In this document: positions 45,694-53,838 of the stretch, one piece after another
Layout: every line of letters starts with the position of its first letter
Position numbering within the stretch: position 1 is the stretch's first letter
DNA from: CAVYGM01 sp963768025
GTDB taxonomy: Bacteria > Bacteroidota > Bacteroidia > Cytophagales > Spirosomataceae
Length of the DNA stretch: 64,000 nt
Direction of reading: 5' to 3'
Assembly (NCBI GenBank): GCA_963768025.1
Contig: CAVYGM010000003.1
Span: 1 to 64,000 of the forward strand
The notes under the pieces: generated by a model
Seen by the model: the letters and a program-made list of their open reading frames with translations, nothing else
The model's database searches: none
What the model was told of the DNA's origin: nothing
Translations under genes and position numbers: made by a program

Positions 45694-46698
45694 ATGATCG
45701 CACGTAAACCATTCTGTCATCCCCTAAAACTAACGGCAACGGGCTGCCTATTGGCGTTTGCGGCGCTCCTGCTGCTGTCCTGCAACAAAGACGAGGAGCA
45801 GTTCGATGCCTCCGGTTCTTTTGAGGCCATCGAAACCATTATTTCGGCCGAAGCAGCCGGTGTAATCCTGCAACTTGATCTGGAAGAGGGGGCTACCCTG
45901 GCGAAAGGACAGGTAGTGGGCTACATAGATAGCACGCAGCTGTATCTGAAAAAGAAACAGCTGGAAGCCCAGCTAGGCTCCGTCAGAACCCGGAAACCCA
46001 ATATTGCCGCGCAAACAGGCTACTTTGGGGAGCAACTGGCCGTGGCTCAGACCCGCCTCAGTACCCTGCTGAATGAGCAGAAAAGAGTGCAGAATCTGGT
46101 GAATGCCAGCGCGGCTACTCCCAAGCAACTGGACGATATCACTGCGCAGGTTGACGAAGCCCGGAAGCAATTGCTGGTGATCAAAAGCCAGAAGGAAGCT
46201 CAGGTATCGGCCCTGCAAACCCAGTCGTCGGCGCTGAGCAGCGACCTGCTCCCGTTGGCGGCCCAGGTCGACCAGCTCAACGATCAACTGGCCCGGTGCC
46301 GGATTGTGAACCCAATGGCCGGCACGGTACTTAGCCAATACGCCGAGCCGAACGAAATGACCTCCCCCGGAAAACCTCTCTACAAAATCGCGGATCTCTC
46401 CACCATCGTTCTGCGCGCTTACCTCACCGGCGACCAGCTACCCCAGGTAAAGTTAAACCAAAAAGTGACCGTACTTACCGACGACGGGAAGGGCGGCTAC
46501 ACCGAAAAGGAGGGTACGGTGACCTGGATTAATGACAAGGCTGAGTTTACGCCCAAAACCATACAGACTAAAGACGAACGGGCCAACAAGGTATATGCTA
46601 CCAAAATAAAAGTAGCCAATGATGGTACCTACAAGATTGGGATGTACGGGGAGATTCGGTTGGCAGCTCCCGGTCAGGAAGGTGTAGCCCGGAAATAA
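45694..46698 (+). CDS. HlyD-family periplasmic adaptor lipoprotein
   Basis: The 334-residue protein starts at ATG 45694, giving a basic start, hydrophobic stretch and lipobox (LLLLSCNKDEEQ), so it is probably a lipoprotein. Domains in order are a biotinyl/lipoyl-like half (ISAEAAGVILQLDLEEGATL AKGQVVGYID), a coiled-coil hairpin (about 80-190), the second lipoyl half (IVNPMAGTVLSQYAEPNEMT) and a beta-barrel (LRAYLTGDQLPQVKLNQKV). It links the ABC permeases to TolC across the periplasm. The next gene starts 2 bases after its stop. Confidence 0.92.
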   Translation: MIARKPFCHPLKLTATGCLLAFAALLLLSCNKDEEQFDASGSFEAIETIISAEAAGVILQLDLEEGATLAKGQVVGYIDSTQLYLKKKQLEAQLGSVRTRKPNIAAQTGYFGEQLAVAQTRLSTLLNEQKRVQNLVNASAATPKQLDDITAQVDEARKQLLVIKSQKEAQVSALQTQSSALSSDLLPLAAQVDQLNDQLARCRIVNPMAGTVLSQYAEPNEMTSPGKPLYKIADLSTIVLRAYLTGDQLPQVKLNQKVTVLTDDGKGGYTEKEGTVTWINDKAEFTPKTIQTKDERANKVYATKIKVANDGTYKIGMYGEIRLAAPGQEGVARK

Positions 46699-46700
46699 GC

Positions 46701-47053
46701 ATGGTAGTACTTAATAACATAACGAAGACCTACAACAACAGACAAACAGTAGCCGTGGACAAGGTATCTTTCTCAGTGGAGAAAGGCGAACTCTTCGGCC
46801 TGATTGGTCCCGATGGCGCGGGAAAGACTAGCATCTTCCGCCTATTGACCACCCTGCTGCTACCCGATGGAGGTTCAGCCAGCGTCAATGGGCTGGATAT
46901 AGTGAAAGACTACAAGGCCATCCGCAAACAGGTAGGGTACATGCCCGGCAAATTCTCGCTCTACCAGGATTTGTCGGTGGAGGAAAACCTGCATTTTTTT
47001 GCCACGGTCTTCGGTACGACCATTGCAGAAAACTACGATCTCATCAGGATATT
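46701..47053 (+). CDS. ABC transporter ATP-binding protein, N-terminal part before frameshift
   Basis: From ATG 46701 the nucleotide-binding domain has Walker A (GLIGPDGAGKTSIF; the usual GxNGAGKT has D for N) and the Q-loop region (RKQVGYMPGKFSLYQDLSVE). After ENYDLI, near 47050, the frame is lost and stops at 47111. Reading GGG instead of GG at about 47047-47048 restores LIRDIYVQIEPFKNRRAGKL. It works with the second ATPase at 47638, as in YbhF-type transporters where two ATPase domains are usually fused or paired. Confidence 0.87.
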
Positions 47054-47635
47054 TATGTGCAGATCGAGCCATTTAAAAACCGGCGGGCGGGTAAGCTCTC
47101 GGGCGGAATGAAGCAGAAACTGGCGTTGTGCTGCGCGCTGATCCACCGGCCCACGGTGTTGTTTCTGGACGAACCCACCACCGGCGTGGATGCCGTGTCG
47201 CGCAAGGAATTTTGGGAAATGCTCAAACGCCTAAAGCACCAGGGTATCACCATTCTGGTATCCACTCCCTACATGGATGAGGCGACGCTGTGCGAACGCA
47301 TTGCGCTGATTCAGGATGGTAAAATCATGTCCATAGATACCCCGGCCGGTATCATGCAACAGTACCCCGACAAGCTGTACGCCATCAAAGCCCACAATAT
47401 GAATGCCCTGTTGCGCGATTTGCGGGAATACGAGCCCATAAAAAGCTGTAATTCCTTCGGCGAGTACCACCACATCTCCTTCACAGAGGATAAGGAAACT
47501 ATTCAAGAGGACTTGCTGGCCTATCTTGGAAAGAAAGGACACGCCGAAGTAGAGTTGAAACCCACGCCACCCACCATTGAGGACTGTTTTATTCATCTGA
47601 TGAAAAAAACGGACACGGAACCAACCATATCCTGA
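47050..47635 (+). CDS. ABC transporter ATP-binding protein, C-terminal part after frameshift
   Basis: The continuation carries the ABC signature (KLSGGMKQKLALCCAL), Walker B (TVLFLDEPTTGVDAVSRKEF) and the H-loop region, where the switch His is replaced (ILVSTPYMDEATLCERI; TP instead of TH). Loss of the H-loop His suggests a degenerate ATP site paired with a consensus site in the neighbouring ATPase at 47638. A C-terminal extension (about 65 residues) ends DCFIHLMKKT. The ATG at 47057 is inside the protein and is not a start. Confidence 0.87.
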
Positions 47636-47637
47636 TC

Positions 47638-48378
47638 ATGAACGAAGTAGTCATAGAAACCAACAAGCTCACCAAGCGGTTCGGGGATTTTGTCGCCACC
47701 AACGAGATCACGTTCAAGGTGTACAAAGGAGAAATTTTTGGCTTTCTAGGGGCCAACGGCGCGGGCAAAACCACCGCCATGCGGATGCTCTGCGGACTGC
47801 TTGCTCCTTCGTCGGGTAGCGCTACCATTGCGGGCTTCGATATCTATAAACAAACCGAAGGCATCAAAAAGAATATTGGCTACATGAGTCAGAAATTCTC
47901 GCTCTACGAGGATCTGACTATACTGGAAAATATTCAATTTTTTGGCGGAATCTATGGCTTGTCCAACAGGCAAATCAAGGAAAAAAGCCAGGAATTAATC
48001 GGTCAGCTGGACTTGCAAAACGAAGCGAATAAACTAGTAGGTTCCCTGCCCTTGGGCTGGAAACAGAAACTGGCTTTTTCGGTGGCAGTGCTGCACGAAC
48101 CCAAAATCGTGTTTCTGGACGAACCCACCGGCGGGGTAGACCCGGTAACGCGGCGGCAGTTCTGGGACCTGATCTATGCCGCTTCCGCGAGGGGCATTAC
48201 CATTTTCGTGACTACCCACTACATGGACGAAGCGGAGTACTGCAACCGAATTTCGATGATGGTAGATGGCGTAATCAAGGCCCTCGACAGCCCGGCTAAT
48301 CTGAAAAAGCAGTTCGCTGCCGATTCGATGGATGAGGTGTTTTTTGAACTAGCCAGGGGTGCCGTGCGGGGGGAGTAG
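47638..48378 (+). CDS. ABC transporter ATP-binding protein
   Basis: The intact 246-residue ATPase has Walker A GANGAGKTTAM, Q-loop YMSQKFSLYED, Walker B IVFLDEPTGGVDPVTRRQF and H-loop FVTTHYMDEAEYC. The signature is unusual: VGSLPLGWKQKLAFSVAVL, with LPLGW where LSGG is expected. This noncanonical signature in an otherwise normal domain, combined with the H-loop loss in the partner ATPase, fits an asymmetric pair with one working site. It starts 2 bases after the previous stop. Its stop is followed within 9 bases by the inverted-repeat unit of the four-helix-bundle element. Confidence 0.92.
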   Translation: MNEVVIETNKLTKRFGDFVATNEITFKVYKGEIFGFLGANGAGKTTAMRMLCGLLAPSSGSATIAGFDIYKQTEGIKKNIGYMSQKFSLYEDLTILENIQFFGGIYGLSNRQIKEKSQELIGQLDLQNEANKLVGSLPLGWKQKLAFSVAVLHEPKIVFLDEPTGGVDPVTRRQFWDLIYAASARGITIFVTTHYMDEAEYCNRISMMVDGVIKALDSPANLKKQFAADSMDEVFFELARGAVRGE

Positions 48379-48386
48379 GGGGAAAC

Positions 48387-48424
48387 GAGCTTTTAGCTGA
48401 TGGCTGATGGCTGACAGCTTTTTT
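48387..48424 (+). repeat. left inverted-repeat unit of the four-helix-bundle element
   Basis: An AGCT/GGCTGATGGCTGA-rich unit that begins GAGC and ends in six T. It is partly self-complementary and could also end transcription after the ATPase gene. Its upstream context AGTAGGGGGAAA nearly matches that of the hairpin at 43340. Confidence 0.6.
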
Positions 48425-48471
48425 GGGCTCGACTTGAAAGCCGTTTTTTTTCATCATTTTACTCAAACCCA

Positions 48472-48831
48472 ATGAAGAATTACAAAGAATTGAATGTCTG
48501 GAAAAAAGGGATTGAACTCGTCAAAGAAACCTACCGGGTGTCAAGGTTATTTCCGGCGGAGGAAAAATTTGGAATGGTGTCTCAAATGACCCGCGCATCT
48601 GTATCTGTACCCGCCAATATTGCTGAGGGAAGTAGCAGAACCAGCGATAAAGATTACGCCAGATTTCTTCAAATAGCATTAGGTTCTGCTTTTGAGCTTC
48701 AAACCTACTTCATCATTGGGAAAGAACTTGAATGGATAACTGAAAACGAATGTCAACGATCTGAGGCTTTGGTAGAAGAGGAAATAAAAATGATACAAGC
48801 ATTCCTAAAAAAGCTATTAGCCATCAACTAA
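48472..48831 (+). CDS. four helix bundle protein (23S rRNA intervening-sequence / TIGR02436 family)
   Basis: The 119-residue protein matches the small four-helix-bundle family first noted as encoded within intervening sequences of 23S rRNA genes: YKELNVWKKGIELVKETYRV, FPAEEKFGMVSQMTRASVSV, PANIAEGSSRTSDKDYARFL and IALGSAFELQTYFIIGKEL. All family landmarks are present, including the RASVSVPANIAEG loop. Family members are related to the Avd accessory protein of diversity-generating retroelements, but no reverse transcriptase or variable repeat is seen here. Biological role is unknown. The operon context (ABC ATPase before, ABC permease after) makes no functional sense for it, supporting insertion. 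Confidence 0.92.
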   Translation: MKNYKELNVWKKGIELVKETYRVSRLFPAEEKFGMVSQMTRASVSVPANIAEGSSRTSDKDYARFLQIALGSAFELQTYFIIGKELEWITENECQRSEALVEEEIKMIQAFLKKLLAIN

Positions 48832-48900
48832 TGGTCAGTATGTACTGTAGCAGAATTAGTTTAGCAAGAAAGCATCTAATTGCCTATATATCAAATGCTT

Positions 48901-48938
48901 AAAAGAGCTATCAGCCAATAGCTAATAGCCATTGGCTC
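48901..48938 (-). repeat. right inverted-repeat unit of the four-helix-bundle element
   Basis: Its reverse complement begins GAGC and contains GGCTATTAGCTATTGGCTGA, aligning end to end with the unit at 48387. It ends 7 bases before the permease ATG at 48946, so it may affect permease translation. Confidence 0.6.
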
Positions 48939-48945
48939 ATAAAAA

Positions 48946-50052
48946 ATGAAACAATTCTTCACCTTCGTCAGAAAAGAGTTTTACCATGTTTTTCGGGATC
49001 GGAAAACGTTGCTGATGCTCTTTGGTTTGCCCATTGCCCAGATCGTGCTGTTTGGGTTTGCGCTCACCAATGAGATCAAAGACTCCAAAATCGTGATTTG
49101 CGACTACGCCAAAGATGCTGCTTCTCAGCGGATGATCACCAAAATTGAGGCCAATTCCAGCTTTCTGATTGAGAAAAGCCTGCTGAGTCACCGGCAGATT
49201 GAGGACGCCTTTCGGTTGGGCACCGTAAAGCTTGTGCTGGTGTTCCCGGATCACTTCAACGACGATCTGTTGCAGTTTAACAAAACCCAGATGCAGGTCA
49301 TTGCCGATGCCTCTGATCCCAATACCGCCACGGCCCTTACCAACTACATCACCAACATCGCGGCTGATTACCAGAGAGAACTAAACCAAACCGGGACGAT
49401 GCCGTACCAGATTGTGCCCGAAACCCGCATGTTGTACAATCCGGAGCTCAAAGGAGCCACCAACTTTGTGCCGGGTGTAATGGCGCTGGTACTCATGCTG
49501 GTGTGCGTGCTCATGACCTCCGTCTCCATCGTGCGGGAAAAAGAAATGGGCACCATGGAAGTACTGCTGGTGTCGCCCTTTAACCCCTTTCTGGTGATTA
49601 TCTCCAAGGCGGTACCCTACTTCATCTTGTCGCTGGCAAATCTAGGGGTCATTCTGTTGCTGAGCGTGTTCCTGCTCGACATGCCCTTGCGGGGGAGCCT
49701 TTTCTTGCTTTTTGCGGAAAGTGGCCTCCTCATCATTACGTCGCTTTCGCTGGGGTTGCTAATTTCCAACGTCACGGATTCCCAGCAAACGGCCATGCTC
49801 ATTTCCCTCATGGGAATGCTCATTCCCACCATGCTGTTTACGGGGTTCATGTTTCCGTTGGAAAACATGCCCATCCCCTTGCAGGTGGTGGCCAACATCG
49901 TCCCTTCCAAGTGGTACTACATCATCGTGAAGTCCATTATGATCAAAGGGTTGGGCTTCGCGGCGATCTGGAAAGAAACCCTCATTCTGCTAAGCATGAC
50001 GCTGTTCTTGCTCGCTTTCAGCTTCAAACGCTTTAAAATAAGACTCCAATGA
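48946..50052 (+). CDS. ABC-2 type transporter permease (YbhS-like)
   Basis: The 368-residue protein has one N-terminal helix (MLFGLPIAQIVLFGFALTNE), a large external domain (about 45-175), then five helices. Typical segments are VPGVMALVLMLVCVLMTSVS, KEMGTMEVLLVSPFNPFLVI and GMLIPTMLFTGFMFPLENMP. It pairs with the next permease to form the membrane channel of the TetR-controlled exporter. Its last bases overlap the next gene's ATG (ATGA). It is separated from the ATPase genes by the four-helix-bundle segment. Confidence 0.92.
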   Translation: MKQFFTFVRKEFYHVFRDRKTLLMLFGLPIAQIVLFGFALTNEIKDSKIVICDYAKDAASQRMITKIEANSSFLIEKSLLSHRQIEDAFRLGTVKLVLVFPDHFNDDLLQFNKTQMQVIADASDPNTATALTNYITNIAADYQRELNQTGTMPYQIVPETRMLYNPELKGATNFVPGVMALVLMLVCVLMTSVSIVREKEMGTMEVLLVSPFNPFLVIISKAVPYFILSLANLGVILLLSVFLLDMPLRGSLFLLFAESGLLIITSLSLGLLISNVTDSQQTAMLISLMGMLIPTMLFTGFMFPLENMPIPLQVVANIVPSKWYYIIVKSIMIKGLGFAAIWKETLILLSMTLFLLAFSFKRFKIRLQ

Positions 50053-51170
50053 GAACGATCCTCTTCCTGCTTCGAAAGGAATTTAAGCAGATATTCCGCA
50101 ATAAATCGTTGCTGCCGGTGATTTTTGTCATGCCCATCATTCAGCTGATGGTTATGCCTTTGGCGGCTGATTACGAAATCAAAAACATCAACATTTCGGT
50201 CGTTGACCACGATCATTCTACTTACTCGCGGCGACTGACTTCCCGCATTACCGCTTCAGGCTACTTCCGACTGGCTGGCTATGGCCATTCGTACCGGGAA
50301 GCTTGGCAGGAGATCGAGCGGGATCAATCGGACCTGATCCTGGAAATTCCCCAGGGCTTTGAGAGAAACCTGGTGCGCGAAAACCAGCAGCAATTGTTCA
50401 TCGCCCTCAACGCCATCAACGGCACAAAGGCCAATCTGGGCGGGGCGTACCTCAGCCGGATTATCGCCAGCTTCAACGAAGACATCCGCCTGGAATGGAT
50501 TCAGCCGCCGCGGTTTAGTCCTATGCCGGTGGTGGAGGTGGTATCGTCCAATTGGTTCAATCCTAACCTGGATTACAGCTTTTTCATGGTGCCGGGCATC
50601 CTGGCGATTCTGGTCACGATGGTATGTGCCTACATGTGTTCCCTCAACATTGTGAAGGAAAAGGAAATAGGTACCATTGAGCAAATCAACGTGACGCCCA
50701 TCCGGAAGCACCATTTTATTCTCGGTAAGCTCATTCCCTTTTGGGTCATCGGGATAGTGGTATTTACCATTGGGTTGTTTGGCGTGGGTCGGCTGGTATA
50801 TGGCATCGTTACCCTGGGGAATATAGCGCTGCTGTATTCTTTTCTGGCGCTGTATCTGGTAGTCATGCTGGGGTTTGGCCTGCTTCTTTCCACCTACGCC
50901 GACACCCAGCAGCAGGCCATGTCCGTCGCTTTCTTTTTTATGATGATTTTTATATTGATGGGGGGCCTTTTTACCCCCGTGGACAGCATGCCCGGCTGGG
51001 CCAAAATGATTGCTACCCTCAACCCCGTCACCTATTTTATTGATGTAATGCGCATGATTGTTCTGAAAGGGAGTCGCTTTGCCGATATCAAAATCCACTT
51101 TCTGGCCATGGTCTGCTTTGCTGTGGTGTTCAATTCCTGGGCAATTCTGAATTATAGGAAAGTGAATTGA
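50049..51170 (+). CDS. ABC-2 type transporter permease (YbhR-like)
   Basis: The 373-residue protein has the same layout as its neighbour: an N-terminal helix after FLLRKEFKQIFRNKSLLPVI, an external domain and five C-terminal helices (YSFFMVPGILAILVTMVCAY, KEKEIGTIEQINVTPIRKHH, FFMMIFILMGGLFTPVDSMP). The two permeases are paralogues. It is the last gene of the efflux operon. The next gene on the strand starts about 180 bases later. Confidence 0.92.
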   Translation: MRTILFLLRKEFKQIFRNKSLLPVIFVMPIIQLMVMPLAADYEIKNINISVVDHDHSTYSRRLTSRITASGYFRLAGYGHSYREAWQEIERDQSDLILEIPQGFERNLVRENQQQLFIALNAINGTKANLGGAYLSRIIASFNEDIRLEWIQPPRFSPMPVVEVVSSNWFNPNLDYSFFMVPGILAILVTMVCAYMCSLNIVKEKEIGTIEQINVTPIRKHHFILGKLIPFWVIGIVVFTIGLFGVGRLVYGIVTLGNIALLYSFLALYLVVMLGFGLLLSTYADTQQQAMSVAFFFMMIFILMGGLFTPVDSMPGWAKMIATLNPVTYFIDVMRMIVLKGSRFADIKIHFLAMVCFAVVFNSWAILNYRKVN

Positions 51171-51351
51171 AGGGAAAAGCTAGGGCTATACACGAACTAT
51201 CGCCTTCCAGATAGCTGATACCTCAGATGCAAATGTTTTTTGCCAGAATTGCCATTTCGGCCTAGTGCGATGAATTTAATGGAAGGGCAGTTGGTTAGAA
51301 ATCAGGGAACTTCCCTCTCAAACCTCCACCTCCCAAAACGACTGCATACCT

Positions 51352-52434
51352 ATGATTTATTTTTTGCTGCTTTTGATACTTTCCACACTGGCTATATGGC
51401 TTTTCATGCAGCTGCCACAGTTTGGTAAGGTCCCCGATAAAACCCGACTCGATCGTATAAAAAAGTCTCCTAACTACGGGAAGGACTCTTTCCAGAACCA
51501 AAGCCACACGCCTAGCCTGGCTGAAGGGACATCGCCTTGGGACATTCTGAAAGCCTATTTCAATCTACCCAAAGACCGGGAACCCGGTCAGCCGATCCCG
51601 TCGGTGAAGACCGACCTGAAAACGATTTCGGCGGATGTTCCAACCCTAATCTGGTTTGGACACTCCTCCTATTTGATTTTGCTGGAAGGCAAAACCATCC
51701 TGGTTGACCCGGTATTTAGCGGGAACGCCTCACCGGTTGCCTTTTTTGGAAAAAACTACGAGGGGAGTAACGTGTATACCGTGGACGATTTGCCGGACAT
51801 TGACATCCTGCTCATTACCCACGATCATTATGATCACCTGGACTATCCGACGGTGAAGAAACTGCGGCCGAAGGTGAAGGAGGTCATTACCTCCCTGGGG
51901 GTAGGGGCACACCTGGAACGCTGGGGCTATGAGGCAGGCATGATCCAGGAATTGGAGTGGGGCGAAGCCGCCCGCCAATTAGGTACCCTCACGCTCACAG
52001 CCCTGCCAGCCCGACACTTTTCGGGGCGGGGACTGAAGCGGAATCAGACCCACTGGTCGTCTTTTGTGCTCCAAGCTACCCACCATACGCTATACCTCGG
52101 GGGAGATTCCGGCTATGACAGTCATTTCAAGAAAATTGGGGACGAATACGGCCCCTTTGACCTGGCCATTCTGGAATGCGGGCAGTACAATGAGTTCTGG
52201 AAGTACATTCACCTGTTGCCCGAGCAAACCGTGCAGGCCGCGCTGGATCTGAGAGCCAAAACCCTCCTGCCCGTCCACTCGTCGAAGTTCTCATTGGCGC
52301 TTCACCCCTGGCACGAACCGCTGGAACGGGTAAGCCAGGAAGCACAAAAATTGAATCTTTCGGTGACTACACCGTTGATAGGACAGCCGGTAAGAGTTGG
52401 GAAGGACTACCCCAATGAGAAATGGTGGCGGTAG
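51352..52434 (+). CDS. metallo-beta-lactamase-fold hydrolase, NAPE-PLD-like
   Basis: The 360-residue protein has an N-terminal membrane anchor (about 3-20). The MBL fold contains WFGHSSYLILLEGKTILVDP, the zinc motif THDHYDHLDYPT (HxHxDH near residue 155), ALPARHFSGRG, LGGDSGYDSHF and LPVHSSKFSLA. This set is characteristic of the NAPE-PLD/UlaG-like branch, which includes phospholipase D-type enzymes for N-acyl-phosphatidylethanolamine. A lipid substrate in the membrane is plausible but unproven. It lies after, and may be independent of, the efflux operon. Confidence 0.88.
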   Translation: MIYFLLLLILSTLAIWLFMQLPQFGKVPDKTRLDRIKKSPNYGKDSFQNQSHTPSLAEGTSPWDILKAYFNLPKDREPGQPIPSVKTDLKTISADVPTLIWFGHSSYLILLEGKTILVDPVFSGNASPVAFFGKNYEGSNVYTVDDLPDIDILLITHDHYDHLDYPTVKKLRPKVKEVITSLGVGAHLERWGYEAGMIQELEWGEAARQLGTLTLTALPARHFSGRGLKRNQTHWSSFVLQATHHTLYLGGDSGYDSHFKKIGDEYGPFDLAILECGQYNEFWKYIHLLPEQTVQAALDLRAKTLLPVHSSKFSLALHPWHEPLERVSQEAQKLNLSVTTPLIGQPVRVGKDYPNEKWWR

Positions 52435-52656
52435 ATTTTACCCACAGTTTCTCTCCTGAGGCACTTTTGAATCACATTCTTTGCAACAATTAGTAAATAG
52501 TTTTTGTATATACTACTAGAAAAGATACATAAGAAGGGCAAAAACTTCTAATTTTCCTTAAATCACTCCCCATTTTGCCAAAATATGGCACAGATATTTT
52601 AAGTGATTCGAAAAAAGTTTTATCCTACTACATTATTTACAAACTTCGAGATAGAC
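52435..52656. other. AT-rich intergenic region
   Basis: About 220 bases between the MBL hydrolase stop and the possible small gene at 52657 (450 bases to the aldo/keto reductase if that gene is not real). I see no conserved structure, clear promoter match or RNA. Confidence 0.4.
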
Positions 52657-52848
52657 ATGGAAACGAAACGACAGAGCAGATTTAAGGTGGTAATGTATCG
52701 TTTTTGGATTGAGTACAAGCAGTTTTTTGACGGGGAGTCCACGAGACGTATGCGTCGACGGGCCAGTATGAGAAGACTTCGTGCATTTGCCAGCTCGGGA
52801 ATAGAGTTGTTTGGCTCGGGAAGAATAGATTTGATTGGGATTGTGTAA
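52657..52848 (+). CDS. small basic Arg-rich hypothetical protein
   Basis: The 63-residue frame starting at ATG 52657 (METKRQSRFKVVMYRFWIEY) contains an Arg-dense centre (TRRMRRRASMRRLR) and a hydrophobic end (GSGRIDLIGIV). It ends 36 bases before the aldo/keto reductase start on the same strand. Codon composition is plausible but I recognise no family, and it could be chance. Confidence 0.35.
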   Translation: METKRQSRFKVVMYRFWIEYKQFFDGESTRRMRRRASMRRLRAFASSGIELFGSGRIDLIGIV

Positions 52849-52884
52849 GCTCCCATTTTTTGTGAATAAATACAGTGAATAGAT

Positions 52885-53760
52885 ATGAAGGCGAACGAGG
52901 TAAGCGCGGCAAAGTCAGGAAGTTTTAAGATAGGAGGAGAGTTGGAAATAAACCGGCTTGGATTTGGTGCCATGCGCATCACGGGCAGCGGAATCTGGGG
53001 GCCACCTGCCAACAAATCCGAGGCGATCCGGGTACTTCGGCGTTTGCCCGACCTGGACGTAAATTTCATTGATACTGCCGATAGCTACGGTCCCAATGTA
53101 TCCGAGGAACTCATCGCCGAAGCCCTGCACCCGTACCCACAGGGAATGATAATAGCCACCAAAGGAGGCCTTACCCGCCCCGGCCCCAACCAATGGAAAC
53201 CCGACGGGCGCCCCGAGTACCTCCGCTCGACCCTGGAAGGGAGCCTGAAACGGCTGAAAACCGACCACATTGACCTGTACCAGCTGCACCGGATCGACGC
53301 CAACGTGCCGATGGAAGATAGTCTGGGAGAATTGAAGAAGGCGCAGGAGGAAGGCTTGATCCGCCACATCGGCTTGTCCGAAGTAAGTGTAGAGCAGATG
53401 GAACAGGCATCAAAAATCATTGATATTACGACCGTACAGAATATGTACAACCTGGCCGAGCGCCGCTGGGAAGATAGTTTGCGCTGGTGTGAAGAGCATC
53501 AGGTAGGGTTCATTCCCTGGTACCCTCTTTCGGCGGGGAGTATCAACACGCAGGCGGTCCTTAAAAAGATAGCCGAAAAGCATAGTACCACCGAGTATCA
53601 GGTGGCCCTGGCGTGGCTGTTGCAGCATTCGCCGGTAATGCTACCGATTCCGGGTACCTCCTCGGTGGCCCACTTGGAAGAAAACGTAAAAGCGGCATCG
53701 CTCGAACTTGACGAAGACGATATGAAGCGACTGGATAACCTGGGAAACAGCGCGGACTAA
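52885..53760 (+). CDS. aldo/keto reductase
   Basis: The 291-residue NADPH-dependent TIM-barrel oxidoreductase has the catalytic Asp/Tyr (NFIDTADSYGPN), Lys (MIIATKGGLTRPG) and His (DLYQLHRIDANV) in order. It also has the C-terminal cofactor segment (LPIPGTSSVAHLEENVKAAS). The group reduces aldehydes and ketones; substrate unknown. A perfect 17-bp bidirectional terminator follows. Confidence 0.93.
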   Translation: MKANEVSAAKSGSFKIGGELEINRLGFGAMRITGSGIWGPPANKSEAIRVLRRLPDLDVNFIDTADSYGPNVSEELIAEALHPYPQGMIIATKGGLTRPGPNQWKPDGRPEYLRSTLEGSLKRLKTDHIDLYQLHRIDANVPMEDSLGELKKAQEEGLIRHIGLSEVSVEQMEQASKIIDITTVQNMYNLAERRWEDSLRWCEEHQVGFIPWYPLSAGSINTQAVLKKIAEKHSTTEYQVALAWLLQHSPVMLPIPGTSSVAHLEENVKAASLELDEDDMKRLDNLGNSAD

Positions 53761-53783
53761 AAATATAAATGAATATCCTATCC

Positions 53784-53827
53784 AAACAGCAACGGCCCGC
53801 CTCTCACGAAGCGGGCCGTTGCTGTTT
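53784..53827. terminator. bidirectional intrinsic terminator
   Basis: AAACAGCAACGGCCCGC (53784-53800) and GCGGGCCGTTGCTGTTT (53811-53827) form a perfect 17-bp stem with a 10-base loop between two convergent genes. T runs occur on the plus side. Confidence 0.9.
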
Positions 53828-53838
53828 GATTCTGTTTT

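Larger units (their letters stand above)
48387..48938 (+). mobile_element. putative four-helix-bundle element between imperfect inverted repeats
   Basis: A 552-base segment interrupts an otherwise tightly packed efflux operon between the second ATPase and the first permease. It consists of a left 38-base repeat, a 119-codon four-helix-bundle gene and a right 38-base repeat that is the inverse of the left with 27 of 38 positions matching (my alignment by eye). The preceding operon genes are separated by 2 bases, and the two permeases overlap by 4, so this segment looks inserted. There is no transposase and I cannot see a target-site duplication. Confidence 0.5.

Noticed and set aside
48472..48831. 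Four-helix-bundle gene as part of a diversity-generating retroelement
   Set aside because: Avd-like relationship is real, but there is no reverse transcriptase, template repeat or variable repeat in the window.
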